This document shows positions 18,049-27,498 of a DNA stretch of 64,000 nucleotides, one piece after another. The first letter of the stretch is position 1. Each line of letters opens with the position of its first letter. This DNA comes from UBA8752 sp040261275. Lineage in GTDB: Bacteria; Bacteroidota; Bacteroidia; Flavobacteriales_D; Sanyastnellaceae. The stretch lies in the NCBI GenBank assembly GCA_040261275.1, contig JBDQOI010000009.1:14015-78014 (forward strand). Reading direction: 5' to 3'. A model generated the notes under the pieces. The model saw only the letters and a list, made by a program, of their open reading frames with translations, ran no database searches and was not told where the DNA came from. The position numbers and the translations under genes were made by a program.

Positions 18049-19281
18049 TTACGCCATGGACTTGAGTCCGGCGTGCTTTTCCAATAATGTAACCAAGGTG
18101 GCAGAAGCAGCTTCCCAAGTGAAACGTCCTTGGACAATGGCAGCGGCAGCCTTCCCCATATTTTGGCCATGGTCAGGATCCGCCAGAAGTTCCAGAATGC
18201 ACTGCGCGAAAGATGGAGCGTCATCGGCTGTAGAAACGGCGTTTCCGACAGGACAGCCCAATGCGGCCAATGCCCTGGGCGTTGTCAGACAAGCCCTTTC
18301 GAGCGCCATGGCTTCGAGCAACTTGTTCTGCAAGCCGGTATTTACCAGCATGGGAGCAATGAAGATGGGGGCAGCGAGGTAGGCCGATCGGATGTCCGCC
18401 ACATCCGCAATGACATCGACGTGGGCACCAGCATGGGACTTTACCGCTGGAGCAGGTTGAGCGCCGCAGATCAGAATACGCAGGGGCCTTCCGGCCAGTT
18501 GTTCAAAACAGGGGGCTATATCGGCACACAGGAACCGGGCCGCGACGATGTTGGGCGCATACCCCAGGTTTCCACAGAAGGCAACATCGTAGTTCGCCGT
18601 GTCACCACCGACCAGCGGAATGTCAGGAGAGGGGCTGAAAAATTGAGTGTCCACGCCATTGGGTACAATGTGGACCTCTTTTCGATCGGGGTGAGGCAAC
18701 AATTGTCTGTCCTGCTCTGAAATGATGGTGCATGCATCGAAGTAGTGGGGCATGCGGTGCTCATAGCGCAGGAGCCTTCGCCCTTCTTCACGCAGGAGGG
18801 GACGCTTCCACCATGGAGCCCGCTCCGCTTCGCGTTCGGCACCGGCGTGCAGGGTGTCCATGATGTCCAGGATGTGGGGGACACTGTCCAGGTCCTTCAC
18901 ATATTCCGCTGTTCGGACCATTTGCGCGAGCAATACATCGGGAGACCTCTCCATCACTGCACGCCGAATTCGTCGCATGAGTCTGCGCTCCGTGAAAAGA
19001 AGGACTTGGAATGGCCGGCGAGAGAAAAGGGCCCAGCTCATTCGGAATGCGGCCTTCCAAGGGTTCAAACGGTGCACCGTAAGATGCGAACAGCGGTAGC
19101 GCAATTCGGCGCGCTCGGTTTCTGAAACGGAGCGAAAACTCAGGCAGTGCAAATCCACCTCGAACCGCTCGTGTAGAACGGCGAGTTGATGGAAGATCCT
19201 CAGCCGATCGCCCTTGTTCAACGGAAGCGGAAAACGCGGGGTAAGGACGGCAAGCCGAGGCTTGTGTTCAGATTCTGACAT
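18049..19281 (-). CDS. Glycosyltransferase, GT4-like
   Basis: 410 residues from the ATG at 19281. The upstream TTG/GTG extension overlaps the previous gene further, whereas this start overlaps it by only 14 bases. It has a GT-B fold: the N-terminal domain opens RLAVLTPRFPLPLNKGDRLR, a linker has ISEQDRQLL and VPNGVDTQFF, and the C-terminal domain has the GT4 pattern FIAPMLVNTGLQNKLLEAMA. The N-terminal PLNKGD motif and paired organisation resemble exopolysaccharide sugar transferases (TIGR03087-like). Sugar donor and acceptor are unknown. It forms a translationally overlapping pair with the next upstream glycosyltransferase. Confidence 0.85.
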   Translation of the reverse strand: MSESEHKPRLAVLTPRFPLPLNKGDRLRIFHQLAVLHERFEVDLHCLSFRSVSETERAELRYRCSHLTVHRLNPWKAAFRMSWALFSRRPFQVLLFTERRLMRRIRRAVMERSPDVLLAQMVRTAEYVKDLDSVPHILDIMDTLHAGAEREAERAPWWKRPLLREEGRRLLRYEHRMPHYFDACTIISEQDRQLLPHPDRKEVHIVPNGVDTQFFSPSPDIPLVGGDTANYDVAFCGNLGYAPNIVAARFLCADIAPCFEQLAGRPLRILICGAQPAPAVKSHAGAHVDVIADVADIRSAYLAAPIFIAPMLVNTGLQNKLLEAMALERACLTTPRALAALGCPVGNAVSTADDAPSFAQCILELLADPDHGQNMGKAAAAIVQGRFTWEAASATLVTLLEKHAGLKSMA

Positions 19282-20485
19282 GGGCCCGATAGAATTCCAA
19301 CAAACCGGCACCAATTCTCTTCTGGTCGAACGAGGTTCGGGCCATTGTCATTCCCTTCTCTTCCATGGTTTGCAGTCTCTCGGGATGGGAGATCAACTCC
19401 ACCAACGCAGAGGCAAATTGTTCAGGGGGAGACTGAAGGACACATTCTCCATCGTTGAGGTCCAATCCGTGCAGACCGATGGTGGTCGAGGCCACGGGGA
19501 TGCCCCGGCTCATGGACTCCACGATTTTCACCCGAATGCCTGCACCCCGGAGCAGAGGGACGACGAGAAGGTCGCATTGCTGCCCAAAGGAAGCCGCATC
19601 CTCGACTTCACCGTGATTGAATACCCCGGCTTCTGAAGACCATATTTCTCGATCCAATCCCCTTCCTGCCACATGGAATTCCGAATGGGGATGGGCGCTT
19701 CGAATCACGGGCCAAACTTCGCGGATGAACCACTCCACCCCCTCTCGATTCGGTCCCCAGTCCATGGCACCCAAGTGGTACAATTTCACGTGCCCGGACA
19801 AGGGCGCTTTGCGCTCAGGGATTGGAGCGTGTGGGACATCATCGGACGGAATTCCGAAGCCCGCCACGTGAATCGGACCCTCGAACCCCCAATTCCGATA
19901 GCCCATGCCTTCGGTGGAACTGATGGCCACAATGGTGTCCAATTCTGCGAGAATCCCCTTTTCATAGCGCTCGAGTGTCTTGCTCAGGTGTCGCAATACC
20001 AACCTGTGGAATGGGTTGCGGGTCGCTTTGTACCTCTGCTCCCAAATTTGGTATTCGTGGTTGTGGCTTCTCAAGGAGACCAGGGCGGTCGGCGCGTGAT
20101 GGCGAATGGTCTCGATGTAGGGCGTGGTGTAGAGGCTCTCCAGATGGACCACATCAAACCGCTCGCGCGACAGGACTTTCTTGAGGACCATGGCATATTG
20201 ATGGCTGTAGAACCGGGAGATATTGTATGAATCTCCATTCATGAAGGCCATGTACGCATCGCGGATATCGAGTCCCGTTTCGAGGGACACACCTTCCAAG
20301 TCCGTATGTTCCAAGTAGTCGATGTCGAGGTCTTCCATGACCAACGGGTGCTTCCGGGTGCTCGCGGTCAGCACTTTTACCCGTGCCCCCGCAGCCAGAA
20401 GTCCTGACGTCATCGCATCGATGGCCAAGCACCCTCCGTCCAAAGCGGGCCGCGGTGGTTTGTGACTAAGTTGGAGGATGCGCAT
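19268..20485 (-). CDS. Glycosyltransferase, GT4 family
   Basis: 405 residues from the ATG at 20485; the longer frame would overlap the LptF/LptG gene. The N-terminus RILQLSHKPPRPALDGGCLAI is a typical GT-B opening. The donor-binding half has HLGAMDWGPNREGVEWF, HVAGRG and PLLRGAGIRVKIVESMSRG. It lies 13 bases downstream of the LptF/LptG permease and overlaps the second glycosyltransferase, so the three probably serve envelope polysaccharide or lipopolysaccharide assembly (inference). Confidence 0.88.
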   Translation of the reverse strand: MRILQLSHKPPRPALDGGCLAIDAMTSGLLAAGARVKVLTASTRKHPLVMEDLDIDYLEHTDLEGVSLETGLDIRDAYMAFMNGDSYNISRFYSHQYAMVLKKVLSRERFDVVHLESLYTTPYIETIRHHAPTALVSLRSHNHEYQIWEQRYKATRNPFHRLVLRHLSKTLERYEKGILAELDTIVAISSTEGMGYRNWGFEGPIHVAGFGIPSDDVPHAPIPERKAPLSGHVKLYHLGAMDWGPNREGVEWFIREVWPVIRSAHPHSEFHVAGRGLDREIWSSEAGVFNHGEVEDAASFGQQCDLLVVPLLRGAGIRVKIVESMSRGIPVASTTIGLHGLDLNDGECVLQSPPEQFASALVELISHPERLQTMEEKGMTMARTSFDQKRIGAGLLEFYRAHVRI

Positions 20486-20498
20486 TTGGTGCGGCAAT

Positions 20499-21902
20499 TT
20501 ACCGGGCGGTTCGCGACCGGGAAAAAGGGCGCCATGAAATCTCACGCGCCGCCCTCAGATTCAACATCAATGCGGCAGGTACCATGACCAGCGTACCCAT
20601 CCACATGCCCCATGCGGGAGACAAGGACCCAGAACGCACCATGCGCTCGCCCATGATGGTAATGACATAGTACAGCACGAAGAGGAGGATGGCCAGGACG
20701 GTCGGCAGTCCCATTCCCCCCTTTCGGATGATGGCCCCGAGAGGAGCGCCAATCAGGAAGAGGAGAATGCAAGCGGAAGCCAAGAACAATTTGCGGTGCC
20801 ACTCGATCGCATGTCGATCGGATAACGCCCGCTTGGATCGCCTGTCATCCGCCTGATTTCTCGCCGTTTGGATGGCATTGCGCAACATGTCACGCGCAGC
20901 ATCGTGGACCCTTCGCTCCGCGGAAGGCCCCAGCCTCAACAGCCAATCCGCGCGCACCGAAACGGTGTCCGAATCGAAGACCTGCCGTTTGCCGACGACA
21001 GGCTTGTTCATGCTCCTTTGGCCGAAGTCCCTGAGGGTGGCTGACATGTGGGCACGTTCACCCTCGAGGGAGTCAATGGCTGCGTCCAATTGCCCCAGGC
21101 TCATCATTTCATAGGCGCGCTTGAACAGGGCCTCATCCGCCTTGGCAAAGTCCAGGCTGCTGAGATCGATTCGGATGCGCTGGGTTTGAAAAGTGGTCCG
21201 CAGGTGGGGGTAGATCCTATCCCGTTGCCGGACGCCGGGCTCCATCCGTTCCTCGTGGCTGGCCCCGTCGACAAGATCCAGGATGAGGAACCTACCCGTT
21301 CGGGAAGTCTGCATGGTACCCGATTGGGCTTCGATGACCAGACCCGCTCCATCCCGCCCACCGCCGTGATGGTGAATCAGGACATCCTCCAGTTGGCCCG
21401 TCTCCTTTTCCACGGTCGCCGCGCGGATGGCATAGCCGTCGATGCCATTGTAGAAAACACCATCCTCCAAGTTGAGGGTCGGCTTCTTCCGGGTCACGCT
21501 GTACAATAGGGTTCGGAACTTGAGATTGGCCACAGGCCAAGCATAGTTGGCAAAGAACAGGGCCCCTCCGGAAATGAAGAACATGGCGATCACCAGCGGC
21601 CTCATGATCCTACCGAGCCGCATTCCCGATGACTTGAGCGCGGTGAGTTCCTGATGCTCCGCCAGGGCGCCCAGGGTCATGATGCTGCTCATCAGGATGG
21701 CCAAGGGCAGTGCGAGGTTTACCAAGCGGGCGGAGGCATAGAGGAGGAGCTCCAGCACCACATGAACCGCTAGTCCTTTGCCGATCAGCTCATCGGCATA
21801 GACCCATAGGAACTGCATGTCCAAGAAGAAAAGGGCCACCAGAAATGTCACCGCGAAGGGGCCGATGAAGGACCGAAGCAGGAGCCGGGTGATGCGCTTC
21901 AC
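20499..21902 (-). CDS. LptF/LptG family lipopolysaccharide export permease
   Basis: 467 residues from a GTG at 21902. Three helices at the N-terminus (with LALPLAILMSSIMTLGALAEHQELTALKSSGM, the cytoplasmic coupling-loop region) are followed by a periplasmic beta-jellyroll and three C-terminal helices (LFLASACILLFLIGAPLGAIIRKGGMG). This is the YjgP/YjgQ (LptF/G) membrane subunit of the LptB2FG extractor that lifts LPS from the inner membrane. Length is above the E. coli homologues (about 360) because of a longer middle region. Two glycosyltransferases follow. It is divergent from the dipeptidyl peptidase III gene. Confidence 0.9.
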   Translation of the reverse strand: MKRITRLLLRSFIGPFAVTFLVALFFLDMQFLWVYADELIGKGLAVHVVLELLLYASARLVNLALPLAILMSSIMTLGALAEHQELTALKSSGMRLGRIMRPLVIAMFFISGGALFFANYAWPVANLKFRTLLYSVTRKKPTLNLEDGVFYNGIDGYAIRAATVEKETGQLEDVLIHHHGGGRDGAGLVIEAQSGTMQTSRTGRFLILDLVDGASHEERMEPGVRQRDRIYPHLRTTFQTQRIRIDLSSLDFAKADEALFKRAYEMMSLGQLDAAIDSLEGERAHMSATLRDFGQRSMNKPVVGKRQVFDSDTVSVRADWLLRLGPSAERRVHDAARDMLRNAIQTARNQADDRRSKRALSDRHAIEWHRKLFLASACILLFLIGAPLGAIIRKGGMGLPTVLAILLFVLYYVITIMGERMVRSGSLSPAWGMWMGTLVMVPAALMLNLRAAREISWRPFSRSRTAR

Positions 21903-21968
21903 GGGTGTGATGGGTGTGGGGAACGCGACCCTCTCAGGCCTGCGCTCACATTACGGTGCAAGATTGCC

Positions 21969-21976
21969 TAATTTTC
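21969..21976 (+). promoter_or_regulatory. Possible -7 element TAATTTTC
   Basis: A 7-of-8 match to TAnnTTTG, 19 bases before the dipeptidyl peptidase III ATG. No clear -33 box. Confidence 0.3.
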
Positions 21977-21995
21977 GCGTCCCAAGCTTCGAACG

Positions 21996-24098
21996 ATGCA
22001 CAACAATTCCCACACCAAGGGTGGTTTTTCTACCCGCTTGCTCTCCTTGATCCTTCCGGCCTTGATCATTTTCGGTTGCGCCGAACCCGCCCCCGATTTC
22101 GGTGAGGATGGCCAACCGGCAGTAGACATGGACGCCAAGGCAGGCGAGCCGGATGTCAACGGGTTTGTTTGGCAAACCGAGCAATTCGCCGACCTCAAGC
22201 TCATCCGTTACCAAGTGCCGGGATGGAACAAACTGAGCGCCGATCAACAGAAGTTGGTCTACTGCCTCAATCAGGCGGGTTTGAGCGGACGCGACATCAT
22301 GTACGACCAGAACAACCGCTACAACCTGCGCGTTCGTCACATGATCGACGAAGCCCATCGCCATTTTTCAGGAGACCGCGGAACCCTAGGTTGGCAGCGT
22401 TTTCAAACGTTTGCCAAGCGCGTATGGTTCTCCAACGGCATCCACCACCACTATTCCAACGCCAAGATCGCTCCGGAGTGTGGGCGGGCTTACTTCGAGC
22501 ACGTTCTGGAGAACAGCGGATTGTCGGTGGATGCGGGAACCTCTGAAGTCTTGGACATGCTGTATGATGCCACCCGCGAAGCCAAGAAGGTGGAGTTGGA
22601 CGCTTCCAAGGGACTGGTAGAGGCCAGCGCCGTCAATTTCTACGCTCCGGACGTCAGCACGGAGGAGGCTCGGGCCTTTTTCGAAGCCTATCAGGTTGAC
22701 CGCAACAAGCCGGTGGAAAAGGGACTGAACAGCCGACTTGTGAAAGGGGCGGATGGACAGGTGACCGAAGAGGTCTACAAAGTGGGAGGGCTCTACGGTG
22801 CGGCTCTGGAAAAGGTCTGCTACTGGCTGGAGCAAGCACAGCAGTACGCTGAGAATGACAAGCAGGCCGCAGCGCTGCGGCACTTGGTCGACTACTACCG
22901 CACGGGAGACCTTGAAAAGTGGAGTTTGTACAACATCAATTGGGTCCGCGATACCGAAGGTGACATCGACTACATCAACGGATTTGTAGAGGTGTACAAC
23001 GACCCACTCGGTTTCACGGGCAGTTACGAGACCATTGTCCAAATCAAGGATTTCGAAGCCTCCCAGCGGATGGCGGTGATGATGGACAACGCCCAGTGGT
23101 TTGAGGACCACATGCCCTTCATGGAGGAGCACAAGAAAGATGAGGTGGTGGGCATCACCTACAACGTCGTGAATGTCGTGGGAGAGGCAGGTGACGCATC
23201 GCCCAGCACCCCCATTGGAGTGAATCTTCCCAACGCCAACTGGATCCGCACCTTGCACGGCTCCAAAAGCGTCAGCCTCGGCAACATCATCGACGCCTAT
23301 GACAATGCCGGTGGAGGAGGACTCACCGATGAGTTCGCCTTTGACGATGTGGAAAAGGCAAGGGCAAAGAACCACGGAACATTGGCCGGTAAGATCCACA
23401 CCGCCTTCCACGAGGTGATCGGCCACGCCAGCGGCAAGCTCGAGGAGGGCGTGGCAGAGCCGGCCAGTACGATGAAGGAGTATGCCAGCACCATGGAGGA
23501 AGGCCGCGCGGACCTTGTAGCCTTGTATTTCATGCTGGACGAAAAGCTCATCGAATTGGGATTGGTCAAGAACTTGGAGACCGGACGTTGTGAATACGAC
23601 AGCTACATCCGGAACGGAATGCTGATGCAGCTGCGCCGCCTGGAGGTAGGAGACAACATCGAGGAGGCCCACATGCGCAACCGCGCTTGGGTGAGCCATT
23701 GGGTGGTGGAAAAGGCCGCAGCGGACAACAGCATCCGCGAGATCGTGCGCGACGGAAAGACCTTCTACAACATCGAGGACTACGACCGTGTCAGGGAGCT
23801 CTTCGGCGAATTGCTGCGCGAGGTACAGCGGATCAAATCGCAGGGCGATTACGAGGCCGCCAAAGCCTTGGTGGAGGGGTACGGTGTCCAAGTCGACCCC
23901 GTCGTCCATCAGCAGGTCCTGGATCGGGCTGAAGCCCTCGGCATTGCGCCCTATGGAGGTTTCATCAATCCCAAGATGACCGCCGTTACAGATGAATCCG
24001 GAAACCTCACCGGTGTGGAGTTGAGTTATCCCGACAATTTCACAGGGCAGATGCTCGACTACGACAGCGAATACAACTTCCTTCCACTGGAGAATTGA
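21996..24098 (+). CDS. Dipeptidyl peptidase III (M49), lipoprotein
   Basis: 700 residues. Zinc metallopeptidase removing N-terminal dipeptides. The M49 zinc site is visible as HEVIGH (about residue 470) and the downstream EEGRADL glutamate (about residue 500), the spacing typical of the family; the bacterial form HEVIGHASGK resembles Bacteroides enzymes. An N-terminal signal with lipobox-like IIFGC (Cys about 28) indicates a lipid-anchored periplasmic or surface protein, in contrast to cytosolic eukaryotic DPP III. The stop overlaps the next gene's ATG by one base (TGATG). Confidence 0.93.
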   Translation: MHNNSHTKGGFSTRLLSLILPALIIFGCAEPAPDFGEDGQPAVDMDAKAGEPDVNGFVWQTEQFADLKLIRYQVPGWNKLSADQQKLVYCLNQAGLSGRDIMYDQNNRYNLRVRHMIDEAHRHFSGDRGTLGWQRFQTFAKRVWFSNGIHHHYSNAKIAPECGRAYFEHVLENSGLSVDAGTSEVLDMLYDATREAKKVELDASKGLVEASAVNFYAPDVSTEEARAFFEAYQVDRNKPVEKGLNSRLVKGADGQVTEEVYKVGGLYGAALEKVCYWLEQAQQYAENDKQAAALRHLVDYYRTGDLEKWSLYNINWVRDTEGDIDYINGFVEVYNDPLGFTGSYETIVQIKDFEASQRMAVMMDNAQWFEDHMPFMEEHKKDEVVGITYNVVNVVGEAGDASPSTPIGVNLPNANWIRTLHGSKSVSLGNIIDAYDNAGGGGLTDEFAFDDVEKARAKNHGTLAGKIHTAFHEVIGHASGKLEEGVAEPASTMKEYASTMEEGRADLVALYFMLDEKLIELGLVKNLETGRCEYDSYIRNGMLMQLRRLEVGDNIEEAHMRNRAWVSHWVVEKAAADNSIREIVRDGKTFYNIEDYDRVRELFGELLREVQRIKSQGDYEAAKALVEGYGVQVDPVVHQQVLDRAEALGIAPYGGFINPKMTAVTDESGNLTGVELSYPDNFTGQMLDYDSEYNFLPLEN

Positions 24099-24394
24099 TG
24101 GAAGACACGTCGAAACCGGAAGGGAGCCCCCTTGCGTTGGAGGAGCGAAAGCTGGCCTTGATCCAGCTGTTGTTGTCCTTGGAAAGGGAGGAGGACATGG
24201 CCCAATTGGAGGCCGCCATGGCTGAATTGCAAGAGGCCATCCGCTCGCGACAATTGGTCATCGGGTACAGTCCATCGGGAACGCCGGTCCTCAAGCAACG
24301 CTTTCTCGATCGGCTCCGTCATACCCTACACGATTTGAACCACGATGAATTCGTCACCCTTCCTGAATTCGAGCGCCGTGCCGCCGATTGGTAA
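24098..24394 (+). CDS. Small unknown protein, helical N-terminus
   Basis: 98 residues from the ATG at 24098, which overlaps the preceding stop by one base, so translation is coupled. Residues about 12-50 are a highly charged amphipathic helical stretch (LALEERKLALIQLLLSLE ... LEAAMAELQEAI). The C-terminal half has YSPSGTPVLKQRFLDRL. The leading segment resembles the antitoxin-like addiction-module component helix, but no toxin partner follows. I do not recognise the family. Confidence 0.55.
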   Translation: MEDTSKPEGSPLALEERKLALIQLLLSLEREEDMAQLEAAMAELQEAIRSRQLVIGYSPSGTPVLKQRFLDRLRHTLHDLNHDEFVTLPEFERRAADW

Positions 24395-25820
24395 GTGCTT
24401 GAGCCCGCTGGCTTCCGTCGCCGGTCTCCTGTTTTGGATTTCGAGCTCCCTGTCCAGCCAGGTGCCCTGTGAGGATGGAGTCGCGGGGCAATACCCCTGC
24501 AGTGGACTGGACCTGATGTGCGTCCGCTCCTTCGAGGAGTTGGGTGGCACGGGGCCGGGAAACGGGAACGATTGCTGGGGTTGGGTGTTCGAAGGCCGGG
24601 AATTCGTCCTCTTCGGCCGCAGCGACGGAACCTCCATCGTGGAAATCACGGACCCCGTCAACCCTGTCATGTTGGCCGATGTAGCTACGGCTTCTGTCCC
24701 TAGTTTGTGGCGGGACATCAAGGTCATAGGCGACGTGGCCTTCATCGTCAGTGAGGCAGGTGAGCATGGGATGCAGGTGGTCGATCTCACGCAGGTTCCT
24801 GCGATGGAGACCATGGGGGAATTGGGCACGCTCGCCTGGTATACAGGATTCGGTGGAGCCCATAACATTGTAGCCAATCCGGAGACCAACTTCGTTTATG
24901 GAGTAGGGACGGATACCTTCAACGGGGGATTGCACATCGTCGATGTCTCGGATCCCTCCAACCCCACTTTGGTGGGGGCATGGGATGAGGCTTACATCCA
25001 CGACGCCCAGGTGGTCAACTACAACGGGCCCGACTTGGATTACCAAGGCAAGGAATTGGCTTTCGTTTTCAGTGGCTTCAGCGGTTTCCACATCGTCGAT
25101 GTGGAGGACAAGTCCGACTGCCAAACCCTGTCTTCACTGGCCGGACCCGAGTGGATTTACCCTCATCAGGGATGGCTCACCGAGGACCATCGATTTGTAT
25201 TGATGAACGATGAAATGGACGAAGCCGCCGGAATTGCCCCGCAAACCCGGACCTGGATTCTGGATGTGCAAGACCTGGACAACCCCGTTATTCTTGGGTA
25301 CCATGAGGGTACACTCTCCGTCACCGACCACAACCTGTACACCCACGAGGGTAAGGTCTACGAGGCGAATTACTATGCGGGCATCCAAGTGCTGGAAATT
25401 CAGGATCTCGCCAATCTCGCCATGCAGCAAGTGGCGTTTTTCGATACCAATCCCTTCTCCAATCAGGCCGGCACAGGGGGAGGGGCATGGAGCGTTTATC
25501 CCTATTTCGAAAGCGGCAACATCGCCATCAGTACGCAGAGCCACATGTTCGTTGTGCGGCCTTCAGAGGGACTGAACTCCGTTTGGGAGCCTTCCCGCGC
25601 GCCCAGCCTTCACATTTGGAGCGAATCGGGGAGGGTGCACATCCAGATGGAAGGGGCTGCGGATGGCCCGCTCTTGATCTTTGACGCGAAGGGTCGCCGT
25701 TGTGCCGAATGGCCTGTCCTCTCGGGAAGAACCTCCACATGGTTTGTGCCCGAGTGGCCCGCAGGTGTGTATGTGGCGAGAACGAAGGAGGGGCTCCAAC
25801 GCCGGTTCATCCTCCAATAA
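24345..25820 (+). CDS. Choice-of-anchor B family secreted protein
   Basis: 491 residues from the ATG at 24345, which overlaps the previous gene by 50 bases; starts at GTG 24378 or TTG 24399 would give a shorter signal peptide and are possible. A signal peptide (LSPLASVAGLLFWISSSLSSQ) is followed by about 400 residues of beta-propeller-like LVIVD repeats (GGLHIVDVSDPSNPTLVGAW, GFHIVDVED, WILDVQDLDNPVILG). This fits the choice-of-anchor B domain. The last ~70 residues (LHIWSESGRVHIQME ... AGVYVARTKEGLQRRFILQ) look like a T9SS type A sorting domain. Location: outer surface. Substrate unknown. Confidence 0.85.
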   Translation: MNSSPFLNSSAVPPIGKCLSPLASVAGLLFWISSSLSSQVPCEDGVAGQYPCSGLDLMCVRSFEELGGTGPGNGNDCWGWVFEGREFVLFGRSDGTSIVEITDPVNPVMLADVATASVPSLWRDIKVIGDVAFIVSEAGEHGMQVVDLTQVPAMETMGELGTLAWYTGFGGAHNIVANPETNFVYGVGTDTFNGGLHIVDVSDPSNPTLVGAWDEAYIHDAQVVNYNGPDLDYQGKELAFVFSGFSGFHIVDVEDKSDCQTLSSLAGPEWIYPHQGWLTEDHRFVLMNDEMDEAAGIAPQTRTWILDVQDLDNPVILGYHEGTLSVTDHNLYTHEGKVYEANYYAGIQVLEIQDLANLAMQQVAFFDTNPFSNQAGTGGGAWSVYPYFESGNIAISTQSHMFVVRPSEGLNSVWEPSRAPSLHIWSESGRVHIQMEGAADGPLLIFDAKGRRCAEWPVLSGRTSTWFVPEWPAGVYVARTKEGLQRRFILQ

Positions 25821-25832
25821 GGTCCTTTTCCT

Positions 25833-26627
25833 TCAGGGCTTGGCCATGGCTTCCCTCAATCGTTCTGAAAGCCGGCTGCCTTCGATGCGTGAGGTCAGCC
25901 TGCCGCTCTTGGCCAGAGCATAGGTGCCTGTTTCTTCGCTCAGCACCAGCGCCACGGCATCCGTTTGCTCGGAAATACCCAATGCAGCCCGATGGCGCGT
26001 TCCGTATTGTGAAGGGAGATCGATGCGACCGGTAACAGGCAAAATGCCGCCGGCCCAAAGGATCCGGTCTCGGGCAATGCACATTGCGCCGTCGTGCAAA
26101 GGGCTCGCTTTCTCGAACAAGGCGACCACGAGCCCTGGGGATAAACGCGCATCCACCCTGCGGTTGCCTGTGACCACTGAGGTGGGGTCGGCGTCCCGAC
26201 TGAGCACAACCAATGCGCCCAGTCCCCGTTTGCGGCACTCCTCCAATCCATCCCTGAGGGCCTCCCATGAGTCTTCACCCCTCGTTTCTCCGACGGTCCG
26301 CCCCAGAAGTTTCTGCAACCAGTTTGGAGCACCGCCCAGCAGCTGACGGTTTCCAATCAAAAGGAGAAACTGCCTCAGCTCTTGCTGGAACACAATCAAA
26401 AGAGCAATGACACCCAAACCGATGAACTGCCCCATGACTTCGGCGAGCATGCGCATTTGCAAGGCATCCACAATCTGGTAGACCAGATAAATGGCCAGAA
26501 TGCCCAGGAAAATCCGAATGGCCGCTGTCCCCCTGGTCAGTCGGTACAGCTGGTAGAGGATGGCGGCAACGGCCAGGATGTCCAATACCTGCCAAAGGCC
26601 GAGATGGAGGGCGGGTTGTTCAATCAT
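25833..26627 (-). CDS. cdaA: Diadenylate cyclase CdaA (c-di-AMP synthase)
   Basis: 264 residues. It makes cyclic di-AMP from two ATP. Three N-terminal membrane helices (residues about 12-95) precede a DAC domain with the catalytic DGA motif (HDGAMCIA, about 178) and RHRAA motif (GTRHRAALG, about 210). It overlaps the upstream folP by ATGA, the common folP-cdaA pairing in Bacteroidota. c-di-AMP usually controls potassium and osmotic balance; no target gene is visible here. It converges with the choice-of-anchor gene, with 12 bases between. Confidence 0.96.
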   Translation of the reverse strand: MIEQPALHLGLWQVLDILAVAAILYQLYRLTRGTAAIRIFLGILAIYLVYQIVDALQMRMLAEVMGQFIGLGVIALLIVFQQELRQFLLLIGNRQLLGGAPNWLQKLLGRTVGETRGEDSWEALRDGLEECRKRGLGALVVLSRDADPTSVVTGNRRVDARLSPGLVVALFEKASPLHDGAMCIARDRILWAGGILPVTGRIDLPSQYGTRHRAALGISEQTDAVALVLSEETGTYALAKSGRLTSRIEGSRLSERLREAMAKP

Positions 26628-27494
26628 GGGTTATTCATCCGAGTGGATGCCATTGCGCGATGCAATTTGAGGCATTCCACCGCTTCGGCTACATCGTGAA
26701 CACGCAATATGTGCGCTCCCCGGTCCAACGCCCAGGCATGCAGGGCCGTCGTACCGTTCAAGGCTTCTTGAGGTGAGCAGTCCAGTGTCCTGTGAATCAT
26801 GGATTTGCGACTGACCCCTACCAGGATGGGAACACCGGAAGAAACCAGTTGGGGAAGACCGTCCAGCAAGCGAAAATTGTGCTGCGCGGTTTTTCCGAAT
26901 CCGAAACCCGGATCCAAGGCAACATGCTCCACGCCCTTGTTTCGGAGGGTCTGGAGCCGTTCCTCGAGAAAATCACGCACCTCTTGCAGGACATCGCCGT
27001 AGAGGGGATGGTCCTGCATGGACTCCGGCGTACCCTTCATGTGCATGAGGATGCAAGGAGCCTTTCGAGAGGCCAGGACGTCCTCCATGGCCGCATCGAG
27101 TCGGGCACCGCCGATGTCATTGACGATGTCTGCGCCCTCATCCAGGGCCCGAATGGCCACATGCGCCCGACACGTGTCCACGCTGAGGGCAAGAGAAGGC
27201 CACCGATTCCTCAATGCCTTGATGATGGGCAACACCCTTGCACATTCCTCCTCGGAGTCGATGGCCGCTGCACCCGGCCGAGAGCTCTGACCCGCCTACA
27301 TCCAGGATGTCCGCGCCCTGCGCCATCATGCGCTCTGCCATGGAAAGGGCCTGCTCCACCTTCAGTGCTCGACTTTCGGTGTGAAAGGAATCCGGGGTGG
27401 CGTTGATGATGCCCATGACCCTCGGACGCTCAAAACTGAGCGTCGAGTGACCCAGCTCAAAGGGCACGGGAACAGGTGAGGACATCGGGAACAT
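26624..27494 (-). pseudogene. folP: Dihydropteroate synthase folP, one-base frameshift
   Basis: The N-terminal frame (27494 down to about 27290) encodes MGIINATPDSF and GADILDVGG. The frame then shifts: from about 27290 the matching C-terminal part (SRPGAAAIDSEE, SVDT, NDIGG, LMHMKGTP, LDPGFGFGKT, VGVSRKSMI) is read in another frame down to 26624. Removing one base from the CCC run at 27291-27293 (GGG on the coding strand) restores DVGGQSSRPG and a full synthase of about 289 residues. Every catalytic segment is intact, so this is either very recent inactivation or a sequencing/assembly error in a short homopolymer. Unshifted translation would stop at 27138 after 118 residues. Confidence 0.9.
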
Positions 27495-27498
27495 GACG

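Noticed and set aside
22386..23909. A 507-residue minus-strand frame opposite the M49 peptidase
   Set aside because: The plus strand encodes a clear peptidase with catalytic motifs; the minus frame has no family features.
27138..27285. The tail of the folP N-terminal frame as a genuine C-terminus
   Set aside because: After DVGG the frame loses all synthase similarity, while the neighbouring frame continues the family sequence without a gap.
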